A stretch of 34,512 nt of DNA. It comes from Marinibacterium sp. GTDB lineage: Bacteria > Pseudomonadota > Alphaproteobacteria > Rhodobacterales > Rhodobacteraceae. Shown one piece after another: positions 15,089 to 22,802 of the stretch (positions within the stretch are counted from its first letter, which is position 1; every line of letters starts with the position of its first letter). Under the pieces are notes generated by a model. It did no database searches. It saw only the letters and a program-made list of their open reading frames with translations, and was not told where the DNA came from. The translations under genes were made by a program, and so were the position numbers. The stretch spans positions 1 through 34,512 of the forward strand of contig JAOXSC010000210.1 in assembly GCA_025800215.1 (NCBI GenBank), given 5' to 3'.

Positions 15089-16995
15089 CCCCCGCGCTTG
15101 GTGTCTGCTACTATCCCGAACACTGGCCGGAAGAGATCTGGGCCCGCGACGCCGCCCGCATGGTCGACACCGGCCTTGCCTGGGTGCGCATCGGGGAATT
15201 CGCCTGGAGCCGTCTGGAACCCGAACCCGACCGCTTTGACTTTGGCTGGCTTGACCGCGCCATCGACGTGCTGGCCGATGCCGGGCTGCGGATCGTGCTG
15301 GGCACGCCATCGGCCACGCCGCCACGCTGGATGCTCAAGCGCTTCCCCGACATGCTGGCGCTGGACGCCGACGGCCATCCGCGCCGCTTTGGCGCGCGGC
15401 GGCACTATTGTTTCAGCCATACGGGCTATCGCGATGCCGCCGCCCGAATGGCCGAGCAGCTTGGCGAGCGCTACGGGCGCGACAGCCGGATCGCCGCCTG
15501 GCAGATCGACAATGAATATGGCTGCCATGACACGGTGCTCAGCTATTCGGACGCCGCACGCCGCGCGTTCCGGCGCTGGCTGAAGGCGCGCTATGGCACA
15601 ATCGACGCGCTGAACACGGCCTGGGGCACGGTGTTCTGGTCGATGGACTATGGCAGCTTTGACGACATCGACCTGCCCAACCAGACCGTCACCCAGCCCA
15701 ACCCGTCGCATGATCTGGCCTTTCGGCGGTTTTCCTCGGATCAGGTGGTGGCGTTCAACCGTGCCCAGGTCGACGCCCTGCGCGCGCGCAGCGACGCAGA
15801 GCTGATCCACAATTACATGGGCCGGGTGCTCGAGTTCGACCATTTCGATCTTGGCGCCGATCTCGATATCGCAAGCTGGGACAGCTATCCGATCGGGTTC
15901 CTGTCGGATCGGCTCGAAGGCGATGCCGCCCACAAATCCGCATATCTGCAACAGGGCGACCCGGACATGCAGGCCTTTCACCACGATCTGTACCGGGCCG
16001 TGGGCCGGGGGCGCTGGTGGGTGATGGAACAGCAGCCCGGCCCGGTGAACTGGGCCCCCTACAACCCCGCCCCCCTGCCCGGCATGGTGCGCCTGTGGTC
16101 GTGGGAGGCGATCGCCCACGGCGCCGAAACCGTCAGCTATTTCCGCTGGCGTCAGGCCCCCTTTGCGCAGGAACAGATGCATGCCGGGCTGCTGACCCCC
16201 GACGACCGCCCCACCCCCGCCATGGCCGAAGCGCGGCAGGTGGCCGATGACATCGCCCGCATCGGGCCGGTCACCCAGGGCCAGAGTCCGGTTGCGCTGA
16301 TCTTCGACTACCCGTCCGACTGGGCCTGGAAGGTGCTGCCGCAGGGGGCCGACTTCGACTATTTCCGCCTGAGCTTTGCCGCCTATCGCGCCTGCCGCCG
16401 GGCGGGGCTGAACATCGACATCCTGCCCGCCTCAACCCGCGACTTTACCGGGTACAGGCTGATCCTGGCGCCGGGGCTTGCCCATGCGCCGGGGCTGGAC
16501 GACGCGCTGGCCCGCAGTGCGACCAGCGTCCTGATCGGCCCGCGCAGCCTGAGCGTCACGGCCGATCTCACCATCCCCGCGCGCCGCCCCGACAGCGCCC
16601 ATGTCACGGCCCGCATCGACCAGGTGGAAAGCCTGCCCCCCGACCACGCCCGCTCGGTCAAAGGCGGCGGGTCGGTGCGGCACTGGATGGAAACCCTGTC
16701 GGGCGCAGATGAGGTGCAGATCGCCACCGATACCGGTGCGCCGGTGCTGACCCGCGACGGGGCACTGCATTATCTGGCGGGATGGCCGGATGATACGCTG
16801 TGGGACAGGCTGATCCGCATGCTCTGCGCAAAGCAGGATCTGCCGGTCCAGACACTGCCTGACGGCCTGCGCCTGCGGCAGGCCGGCGACCTGCAGGTGG
16901 CGCTGAACTACGCCAGCACCGAAACGCATTGGAACGGGATCACCCTGCCCCCTGCCGGGGTCGCCGCCTGGCGCGACGGCAAGCAGCTACTCTGA
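15085..16995 (+). CDS. GH42 family beta-galactosidase
   Basis: This 636-residue glycosidase has the GH42 TIM barrel from the N-terminus (LGVCYYPEHWPEEIW, GEFAWSRLEPEPDRFDFGWLDR). The acid/base is E144 in WQIDNEYGCHD and the nucleophile is E315 in WWVMEQQPGPVNW. A trimerisation-like domain follows from about residue 390 (VALIFDYPSDWAWKV), then a short beta domain at the C-terminus. It starts with GTG in a GTGA overlap with the lactonase stop, so it is the last coupled gene of the operon. There is no signal peptide; cytoplasmic action on an imported beta-galactoside is implied. GH42 enzymes often prefer galacto-oligosaccharides from plants or algae to lactose. Its presence with a GH4 enzyme means both anomers are covered. 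Confidence 0.94.
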   Translation: MTPALGVCYYPEHWPEEIWARDAARMVDTGLAWVRIGEFAWSRLEPEPDRFDFGWLDRAIDVLADAGLRIVLGTPSATPPRWMLKRFPDMLALDADGHPRRFGARRHYCFSHTGYRDAAARMAEQLGERYGRDSRIAAWQIDNEYGCHDTVLSYSDAARRAFRRWLKARYGTIDALNTAWGTVFWSMDYGSFDDIDLPNQTVTQPNPSHDLAFRRFSSDQVVAFNRAQVDALRARSDAELIHNYMGRVLEFDHFDLGADLDIASWDSYPIGFLSDRLEGDAAHKSAYLQQGDPDMQAFHHDLYRAVGRGRWWVMEQQPGPVNWAPYNPAPLPGMVRLWSWEAIAHGAETVSYFRWRQAPFAQEQMHAGLLTPDDRPTPAMAEARQVADDIARIGPVTQGQSPVALIFDYPSDWAWKVLPQGADFDYFRLSFAAYRACRRAGLNIDILPASTRDFTGYRLILAPGLAHAPGLDDALARSATSVLIGPRSLSVTADLTIPARRPDSAHVTARIDQVESLPPDHARSVKGGGSVRHWMETLSGADEVQIATDTGAPVLTRDGALHYLAGWPDDTLWDRLIRMLCAKQDLPVQTLPDGLRLRQAGDLQVALNYASTETHWNGITLPPAGVAAWRDGKQLL

Positions 16996-17017
16996 CAGCC
17001 GATGCCGGGCGGCCCGA

Positions 17018-17071
17018 GGGGCCGGGCCAAAGGCCCGGACCCGAGTAGAAGACGTGGCGCCGCAAGGCGCC
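17018..17071. terminator. Two hairpins between convergent genes
   Basis: The first hairpin has arms CCGGGCC (17022-17028) and GGCCCGG (17032-17038) with an AAA loop, extended by three G-C pairs beyond a mismatch. The second has arms GGCGCC (17056-17061) and GGCGCC (17066-17071) around a GCAA tetraloop. They fill the 91-bp gap between the GH42 gene and tauC, which are convergent. There is no T-tract on either side, so they may act as RNA 3'-end stabilisers or Rho-dependent ends rather than classical terminators. Confidence 0.5.
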
Positions 17072-17086
17072 TCCATCCAAGAGCGA

Positions 17087-18355
17087 TCAGCCCCGGCCTT
17101 TCCACGGCACCAGACGCCGTTCGGCCCACCGCATCGCCATGTCGATGCCAAAGCCGATGATCCCGATCAGGATGATCCCCATGATCACGATATCGGTGTT
17201 CTGGAATTTCGACGCCACCATGATCATCATGCCCGCGCCCTGTTCGGCCGCCACCAGTTCGGCCGCAACCACCGTGCCCCAGCAGACCCCCATGGCCACA
17301 CGCGCCCCGGTAAAGATCTCGGGCAGGGAATTGGGCACGATCACATAGCGCATGACCTGCGCCTTGCTTGCCCCCAGCGAATAGGCCGCATGCACCTTGG
17401 AAATCCGCACCCCCGACACGCCCGAGCGCGCCGCGATCGCCATGATCCAGAGCGATGCCAGGAACAGCAGGATGATCTTACCCGTCTCGCCGATCCCCGC
17501 CCAGATGATCACCAGCGGGATCAGCGCCAAGGGCGGCACCGGGCGCATGAATTCCACGATCGGATCGAACCAGCCGCGAAACCAGTTGCTCAGCCCCATC
17601 GCATAGCCCAGCGGGATCCCCACCAGCGCCCCAAGCGCAAAGCCCACCAGCACCCGGAACAGCGAATAGCCCAGATGCTCCAGCAGCGTCGCGCCGCGGA
17701 ACCCGTCGGATGAAATGTCGACCAGCCGCTGGATCACGGCCTCGGGCGCGGGCAGCCAGATGGGTTCCATCTGCCAGCCCTTGTTGGGTTCGAAATTCAG
17801 CGTCCCCTTGGGCGACATGCCCACACGCCCATCACTGACCTGCACGCTCTGGCCCGGTGCGATGGGCTCACCATTGACCTCGACCACCTGCGCGCCCTCA
17901 CCCCGGCCCAGCTCGTCATTGCGATCCACTCGGATCAGCCCGCTGCGCCAGGCGCCGATGGTGGCGCTGTCATTCTTGGCCCAGCCGTCGCCGGGCTCGA
18001 TCACCGGCGGTTCGACCTCCTGATCGACGGGATGCACCAGCACCGTCACGGTGGCGCTGTCACGCTGCCCGTCGGGCGTTTCCACCGTATAGTCGAAGCT
18101 GGTGACCCCCTCGAATGGCCCCGGTGCGTGCAGGAATTTCGGCAGAAAGATCGAGCCGGTGAACATCATCCACAGCACAAAGATCGCCAGAATGGAAAAC
18201 ACGCTGGCCAGCCGGTCGGACACCACGGCGCTTTCGTCGCCAAAGGTCACCGTCTTGAGCGACGTGTAATCATGCACCTCTTTGCGGCGCAGAATGCGGG
18301 TGACCAGCAGATAGGCCCCGACAAAAAAACCGATATAGATCAGGAACGGGATCAT
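17087..18355 (-). CDS. tauC: Taurine-type ABC transporter permease with an extra periplasmic domain
   Basis: This 422-residue protein is much longer than usual TauC/SsuC permeases (about 250-280). The C-terminal part (about 198-422) is a normal permease: LPAPEAVIQRL, HLGYSLFRVLVGFALGALVG, and the ATPase-contact loop HAAYSLGASKAQVMRYVIVP. The N-terminus has helices at about 3-22 and 49-70. Residues 76-197 form an inserted soluble domain with VCBS/adhesin-repeat-like sequence (FDYTVETPDGQRDSATVTV and VNGEPIAPGQSVQVSDG). RR at 23-24 predicts that the insert is periplasmic. The start at 18355 overlaps the tauB stop as ATGA. With TauA and TauB it should import taurine or a related sulfonate; specificity is inferred from the divergent tpa gene. 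Confidence 0.85.
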   Translation of the reverse strand: MIPFLIYIGFFVGAYLLVTRILRRKEVHDYTSLKTVTFGDESAVVSDRLASVFSILAIFVLWMMFTGSIFLPKFLHAPGPFEGVTSFDYTVETPDGQRDSATVTVLVHPVDQEVEPPVIEPGDGWAKNDSATIGAWRSGLIRVDRNDELGRGEGAQVVEVNGEPIAPGQSVQVSDGRVGMSPKGTLNFEPNKGWQMEPIWLPAPEAVIQRLVDISSDGFRGATLLEHLGYSLFRVLVGFALGALVGIPLGYAMGLSNWFRGWFDPIVEFMRPVPPLALIPLVIIWAGIGETGKIILLFLASLWIMAIAARSGVSGVRISKVHAAYSLGASKAQVMRYVIVPNSLPEIFTGARVAMGVCWGTVVAAELVAAEQGAGMMIMVASKFQNTDIVIMGIILIGIIGFGIDMAMRWAERRLVPWKGRG

Positions 18356-19158
18356 TGCTCAGCCTCCGTGCGGCCCATGATTTCCTCTTCCATGTTCCAG
18401 ATCATGTTGAGGATCTCTTCGCGCGTCGGCGCATAATCGGGGTGTTTCTTGACCTCGCGCAGATCGGCGCCCACGCCGATATCCGCAAAGGGCAGCCGGT
18501 ATTCGCGATGGATCCGCCCCGGACGCGGCGCCATCACCAGCAGGCGTTCGCCCAGCAACAGCGCCTCTTCGACCGAATGGGTAATGAGGATGATCGTCTT
18601 GCCCGTCTCTTTCCAGAGCTTGAGCACCAGCGACTGCATCTTTTCACGCGTCAGTGCATCCAGCGCGCCCAGCGGTTCATCCATCAAGATCACATCGGGA
18701 TCATTGGCCAGACAGCGCGCCAGCGCCACGCGCTGCTGCATGCCGCCCGACAATTCGTAAACCGCCTTTTCCTTGAAATCCTGCAGGCCCACGACTTCGA
18801 GCAGATGATCGACGATCTGCGCCTTTTCGGGTTCGGCCATGCCCTTCATCTTGGGGCCAAAGCCCACGTTTTCGCGCACATTCATCCATTCGAACAGCGC
18901 GCCTTGCTGAAAGACCATGCCGCGTTCGGCATCAGGGCCTTCGACACGGTGGCCGTTCATGCGCACCTCGCCTTCGGTCGGGGCCAGAAAGCCCGCCACG
19001 ATATTCAGCAGCGTGGTCTTGCCACAGCCCGACGGGCCCAGCACGCTCATCAGATCACCGGGCGCAAGCTCCAGCGACACATCCTTGAGCGCCTGCACCG
19101 ATCCGCCGTTGGGCAGGTCGAATCGCATGGACAGGTTATTGATCGACAATCCGGTCAT
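18352..19158 (-). CDS. tauB: Taurine-type ABC transporter ATP-binding protein
   Basis: This 268-residue ATPase belongs to the nitrate/sulfonate/taurine class. Walker A is GPSGCGKTT at 41-49, the Q-loop segment MVFQQGALFEWMNVRENV is the class-typical form, the signature is LSGGMQQ from 136, Walker B is VILMDE at 156-161, and LITHSVEEALLL carries the switch histidine. The C-terminal extension ends with EEEIMGRTEAEQ. It starts 107 bp after the tauA stop, beyond a strong hairpin, and its stop overlaps the tauC start by 4 nt. A role in taurine uptake is inferred from the divergent Tpa gene; family members also serve alkanesulfonates and nitrate. Confidence 0.9.
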   Translation of the reverse strand: MTGLSINNLSMRFDLPNGGSVQALKDVSLELAPGDLMSVLGPSGCGKTTLLNIVAGFLAPTEGEVRMNGHRVEGPDAERGMVFQQGALFEWMNVRENVGFGPKMKGMAEPEKAQIVDHLLEVVGLQDFKEKAVYELSGGMQQRVALARCLANDPDVILMDEPLGALDALTREKMQSLVLKLWKETGKTIILITHSVEEALLLGERLLVMAPRPGRIHREYRLPFADIGVGADLREVKKHPDYAPTREEILNMIWNMEEEIMGRTEAEQ

Positions 19159-19222
19159 GTCTTTGCTTTCAAGGCTGAGAAAACAGGGGATCGCCGCGCG
19201 GCACGGGCGCGGGGTCCGGTGG

Positions 19223-19251
19223 GATCCGGCCCCTAGGTACAGGGCCGGATC
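19223..19251. other. Strong hairpin between tauA and tauB
   Basis: A perfect 10-bp stem, GATCCGGCCC (19223-19232) with GGGCCGGATC (19242-19251), encloses a 9-nt loop. In the minus-strand transcript it lies 14 nt after the tauA stop codon. No T-tract follows, so mRNA 3'-end protection of the binding-protein message or partial termination is more likely than full termination. Confidence 0.6.
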
Positions 19252-19265
19252 GGGTCAATGAATCA

Positions 19266-20264
19266 TCACGATCCGCTGGCGTCCGACAGCGGGCCGGTGT
19301 TCACGGCATTTTCATAGCTGTCGAGCGCGGCACCAATGCTGCCCGAGCTGACAAACACATCCGCCACACCCTTCATGAACTCCTGGCTGCCGCCACCAAG
19401 CCATTTGTCCGACAGCTGCGTGTCCACATCCGGGAAAATGAAGGTGTCGATGGTGGCCTGGGTTGCGTCCTCATCCATGCCCGCATCCTTGGCGATCACC
19501 GGCAGCATTTCGGCGGTGTGCTGGCCGGAATTCCACATCGCGTTGGCATCCGCCGTCACCTTGAGGAACGACGCCACCAGATCCGAATTTTCCGCCACAA
19601 AGGCCGCCGGGGCCGATGTCACGTCAAAGACCAGAATGCCCAGTTCTTCCTTTTCAGCACCGGTCAGCAGCACGTTGCCATGTTCCGTCATGCGCCGCAG
19701 CGCACCGCCCCAGCCACAGGCCATGTCCACATTGGCCTGCGCCAGTGCGGCCGCACCATCCGGCGGCGCCATGTCGACGATGTCCAGATCGTTAAGCGCC
19801 ACGCCGAAATGCTCCATCTGCTTGAGGAACCCGTAATGCGCGGCAGTGCCCAGCGGTACGGCCACTTTCTTGCCCGACAGTTCAGCCGCGCTGTCCTTGT
19901 CGATCTCCAGATCTTCGCGCACCACGCAATTGTCGTTTTCCGAATAGGACACCGCCACATCCAGAACCTGCAGATCCTGGCCGGCGCTGGTGGCCACCAC
20001 GAAGGGCGGCACGCCCTGGCTGACGCTGATCTGCACATCGCCCGATGCCATGGCCGCGCTCATGGCGGTGCCGGTGTCGAAGCTCACCCAGTTCACCTTG
20101 ACGCCCATTTCTTCGTCATAGGTGCCCTGTTCCTTGGCAAACTGGAAGGGCATCGGCCATTCAAGGAAATAACCAACGGTGATCTCATCCTGAGCCAAGG
20201 CCGATTGCGCGCTCAGCACCATGGCCGCGCTGGCCAGCAGGGCGGAAAGTCGTGTTCGTGTCAT
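19266..20264 (-). CDS. tauA: Taurine-type ABC transporter substrate-binding protein
   Basis: This 332-residue periplasmic protein has a Sec signal peptide (MTRTRLSALLASAAMVLSAQ, with cleavage after ALA near residue 24). The mature part begins DEITVGYFLEWPMPFQFAKEQG, followed by VNWVSFDTGTAMSAAMASGDVQISVSQG, characteristic of the SsuA/TauA/NrtA-like group. GKKVAVPLGTAAHYGFLKQM and VDMACGWGGALRRM form the second lobe. The start at 20264 follows GGGGG at a suitable distance. It leads the tauABC unit and diverges from tpa across a 477-bp gap holding TauR-like sites. Taurine is the probable ligand from context; related sulfonates are possible. Confidence 0.9.
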   Translation of the reverse strand: MTRTRLSALLASAAMVLSAQSALAQDEITVGYFLEWPMPFQFAKEQGTYDEEMGVKVNWVSFDTGTAMSAAMASGDVQISVSQGVPPFVVATSAGQDLQVLDVAVSYSENDNCVVREDLEIDKDSAAELSGKKVAVPLGTAAHYGFLKQMEHFGVALNDLDIVDMAPPDGAAALAQANVDMACGWGGALRRMTEHGNVLLTGAEKEELGILVFDVTSAPAAFVAENSDLVASFLKVTADANAMWNSGQHTAEMLPVIAKDAGMDEDATQATIDTFIFPDVDTQLSDKWLGGGSQEFMKGVADVFVSSGSIGAALDSYENAVNTGPLSDASGS

Positions 20265-20438
20265 CTAGTACCCCCAAGGTTGGTATCATGCGCGATGTTA
20301 TCAGAGTGTTATGCGCGCTTTTTCGTGCCAAAGCAGGTCAGGGCCGGATCTGCCGGTCCCCACATTGCCCGGAGTTACAGGCTGCCGGTTCGCTCCGGCT
20401 TTAGCAATGGGGCGGGGGCGGAATGCCCCGAAATTCGG

Positions 20439-20450
20439 CATAAATTTATG
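20439..20450. promoter_or_regulatory. AT-rich 12-bp palindrome in the tauA-tpa gap
   Basis: CATAAATTTATG is a perfect palindrome standing about 175 bp upstream of tauA, in an otherwise GC-rich gap. Its position suits a regulator or a promoter element for tauA, but no regulator can be named. Confidence 0.3.
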
Positions 20451-20509
20451 TGACCGCCGATCCTGATGCGTTGGTTTTTGCAGCATGACGAGCACGGACA
20501 GGCCCTGAA

Positions 20510-20541
20510 TATGACCAGACGCGCAAGGCGCCTAAGTCCAG
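20510..20541 (-). promoter_or_regulatory. Candidate TauR sites facing tauA
   Basis: Read on the minus strand, CTGGACTTA (20541-20533) and CTGGTCATA (20518-20510) form a direct repeat with a 23-bp period. The first copy matches nine positions of the TauR motif CTGGACYTAA that I recall from Rhodobacter capsulatus. The pair points toward tauA. Confidence 0.55.
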
Positions 20542-20604
20542 AACGACAGCGCGCCCGAAAAGCGCCCCCGCCATCCGCTTGTTATACAAGGCAAAACTGC
20601 CCAA

Positions 20605-20636
20605 CTGGCCCTAGATCCCCATGGCAATTGGCCCTA
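20605..20636 (+). promoter_or_regulatory. Candidate TauR sites facing tpa
   Basis: CTGGCCCTA (20605-20613) and TTGGCCCTA (20628-20636) are direct repeats with the same 23-bp period as the tauA-facing pair. They are 105-137 bp ahead of the tpa start codon. MocR/GabR-type regulators typically bind direct repeats of this kind to activate a neighbouring aminotransferase gene. A weak -10-like TATTGT lies at 20635-20640. Confidence 0.5.
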
Positions 20637-20741
20637 TTGTGAAATCCGCTTTCCCGCGCAAGCTGATGCATCGGTTTGCGACGGCCAAATGGCGGCGCGG
20701 CCTGCCCTCTCGCATCGGACCAGCCAGAAAGGACACAGCAC

Positions 20742-22133
20742 ATGGACGGCATTTTCAGCGACAACGACCTCAGCCACGTGGTCGAAGCCGACCGGGCGCA
20801 TGTCTGGCACCATCTGGTCCAGCACAAGCCCTTTGAAAACAGCGACCCGCGCATCATTGTCGAAGGCAAAGGCATGCGCGTCTGGGATCAGAAGGGCAAG
20901 GAACACCTCGATGCGGTGTCTGGCGGGGTCTGGACCGTCAATGTGGGCTATGGGCGCGAAAGCATCGCCAATGCGGTGCGCGACCAGCTGATCAAGATGA
21001 ACTATTTCGCGGGCGCCTCGGGCTCGATCCCCGGCGCGCTCTTTGCCGAAAAGCTCATCAGCAAGATGCCCGGCATGAGCCGCGTCTACTATTGCAACTC
21101 GGGCTCAGAGGCGAACGAAAAGGCCTTCAAGATGGTCCGCCAGATCGCCCATGCGAAATATGGCGGCAAAAAGCACAAGATCCTCTATCGCGACCGCGAC
21201 TATCACGGCACCACCATCGCCTGCCTGTCGGCGGGCGGTCAGGACGAACGCAACGCCCAATACGGCCCCTTTGCACCGGGCTTCGTGCGCGTGCCGCACT
21301 GCCTGGAATATCGCCGCCACGAACAGGACGGCGCCCCGGTGGACAATTACGGCGAATGGGCCGCCGACCAGATCGAACAGGCGATCCTCGCCGAAGGGCC
21401 CGACACGGTGGGCGCGCTCTGCCTTGAACCCGTGACCGCGGGCGGCGGCGTCATCACCCCGCCGCAGGGCTATTGGGAGCGCGTGCAAGAGATCTGCACC
21501 AAATACGACATCCTGCTGCATATTGACGAGGTCGTCTGCGGCGTCGGCCGCACCGGCACCTGGTTCGGCTATCAGAATTACGGGGTCAAACCCGATATGG
21601 TGACCATGGCCAAAGGGGTCGCCTCGGGCTATGCCGCGATCGCCTGTCTGGTGACCAACGAAGGCGTCTTTGACAAATTCAAGGACAATGCCAGCGATCC
21701 GATGAACTATTTCCGCGACATCTCGACCTTTGGCGGCTGCACCGCCGGTCCGGCGGCCGCGCTGGAAAACATGCGCATCATCGAAGACGAAAACCTGCTC
21801 GACAACACCGTTGCCATGGGGGATCGCATGATCGCCAACCTGCAGGCGCTGGCCAACAAACACGCCGTCATCGGCGATGTGCGCGGCAAGGGGCTGTTCT
21901 GCGGCGCCGAACTGGTGACAGACCGCACCAGCCGCGACCCGGTGGACGAAAAGCTCGCCCAGGCCGTGGTGGCCGACTGCATGGCCCAGGGCGTGGTGAT
22001 CGGGGTGACCAACCGCTCGGTGCCGGGCAAGAACAACACGCTGTGTTTCTCGCCTGCGCTGATCGCCAGCGCCGATGACATCGACGCCATCACCGACGCG
22101 GTGGACGGCGCATTGGGACGGGTCTTTGGCTGA
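20742..22133 (+). CDS. tpa: Taurine:pyruvate aminotransferase
   Basis: This 463-residue class III PLP aminotransferase would convert taurine plus pyruvate to sulfoacetaldehyde plus alanine in the cytoplasm. Supporting motifs are YCNSGSEANEKAFKMVRQ (PLP phosphate site), the DYHGTT segment, LHIDEVVCGVGRTGTWFG (the PLP-contacting aspartate), and the Schiff-base lysine K291 in MVTMAKGVASGY. The long SNDLSHVVEADRAHVWHHLVQH-like N-terminus, here DNDLSHVVEADRAHVWHHL, is typical of Tpa. The ATG at 20742 follows AGAAAGGA. It is divergent from tauABC, which would supply taurine. The next enzyme, sulfoacetaldehyde acetyltransferase (Xsc), is not in the window. Other omega-aminotransferases are the alternative. 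Confidence 0.88.
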   Translation: MDGIFSDNDLSHVVEADRAHVWHHLVQHKPFENSDPRIIVEGKGMRVWDQKGKEHLDAVSGGVWTVNVGYGRESIANAVRDQLIKMNYFAGASGSIPGALFAEKLISKMPGMSRVYYCNSGSEANEKAFKMVRQIAHAKYGGKKHKILYRDRDYHGTTIACLSAGGQDERNAQYGPFAPGFVRVPHCLEYRRHEQDGAPVDNYGEWAADQIEQAILAEGPDTVGALCLEPVTAGGGVITPPQGYWERVQEICTKYDILLHIDEVVCGVGRTGTWFGYQNYGVKPDMVTMAKGVASGYAAIACLVTNEGVFDKFKDNASDPMNYFRDISTFGGCTAGPAAALENMRIIEDENLLDNTVAMGDRMIANLQALANKHAVIGDVRGKGLFCGAELVTDRTSRDPVDEKLAQAVVADCMAQGVVIGVTNRSVPGKNNTLCFSPALIASADDIDAITDAVDGALGRVFG

Positions 22134-22722
22134 TCGCTGGGCCCGGCCGACCGACCTGCGCGGCCCGCATGCCGCGCTGGTCCCACTCAGCCAGGATCAC
22201 GCCGCCGATCTGGCGCAGGCCGCCGCCGATGGCGACCTGCACCGGCTCTGGTACACCAGCGTCCCCGCCCCCGATCAGGTGCGCGCCGAAATCACCCGGC
22301 GCCTGACGCTTTGCGATCAGGGCGGCATGGTGCCCTTTGCCGTGCTCGACCCGTCGGGGCGCGCGGTGGGCATGACCACCTACATGAATATCGACCACGC
22401 CAATCAACGGCTTGAAATCGGCTCGACCTGGTATCGCAGATCGGTGCAGCGCAGCGCGCTCAACACCCAATGCAAACGCCTGCTGCTTGGGCACGCCTTT
22501 GACACGCTGGGCGCCATCGCGGTGGAGTTCCGCACCCATTTCCTCAACCACCAAAGCCGGCGCGCCATCGAACGGCTCGGTGCCAAGCTTGATGGCGTGC
22601 TGCGCAGCCACATGACAATGCCCAACGGATCCCTGCGCGACACCGCCGTCTATTCGATCCTGGCCCATGAATGGCCCGCCGTGCGCGCCAATCTCGACCT
22701 CAAACTCGCGCCCCCCGCCTGA
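22126..22722 (+). CDS. GNAT family N-acetyltransferase (RimL-like)
   Basis: This protein of about 198 residues has the acetyltransferase-3 (RimJ/RimL-like) pattern: LVPLSQDHAADLAQAA at the start, VPFAVLDPSGRAVGMTTYMNI, the RLEIGSTWYRRSVQRSALNTQ segment in the acetyl-CoA region, VEFRTHFLNHQSRRAIERLGA, and a late VYSILAHEW. A TTG at 22126 is the likeliest start because it gives the usual N-terminus and stands behind GGGACGG; it overlaps the tpa stop by 8 nt. An ATG at 22075 is possible but runs 59 nt into tpa. It is probably co-transcribed with tpa. The acceptor is unknown, and a role in taurine use is not evident. Confidence 0.8.
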   Translation: MADRWARPTDLRGPHAALVPLSQDHAADLAQAAADGDLHRLWYTSVPAPDQVRAEITRRLTLCDQGGMVPFAVLDPSGRAVGMTTYMNIDHANQRLEIGSTWYRRSVQRSALNTQCKRLLLGHAFDTLGAIAVEFRTHFLNHQSRRAIERLGAKLDGVLRSHMTMPNGSLRDTAVYSILAHEWPAVRANLDLKLAPPA

Positions 22723-22736
22723 CGGCAAAGGGCCCT

Positions 22737-22760
22737 GCTTCTTTGTGGCCCCAAATACCT
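22737..22760 (+). repeat. Dispersed 24-bp intergenic repeat, copy 2
   Basis: This is the second copy of the GCTTCTTTGTGGC...AAATACCT element (21 of 24 identical to 5307-5330). It lies in the 80-bp gap between the convergent GNAT and permease genes. Confidence 0.6.
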
Positions 22761-22779
22761 CGGGGGGACGGCCGCAGGC

Positions 22780-22798
22780 CGGGGGGCAGAGCCCCCCG
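22780..22798. terminator. Hairpin between convergent GNAT and permease genes
   Basis: An 8-bp stem, CGGGGGGC (22780-22787) with GCCCCCCG (22791-22798), encloses an AGA loop. It ends 4 bp from the permease stop codon, so it would serve transcripts from either side. There is no strong T-tract. Confidence 0.5.
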
Positions 22799-22802
22799 TC
22801 TG

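Noticed and set aside
22730..22800. Possible CRISPR or tRNA in GC-rich intergenic gaps
   Set aside because: No regular repeat-spacer pattern or cloverleaf was found here or elsewhere in the window; the gaps hold simple hairpins and a dispersed repeat.
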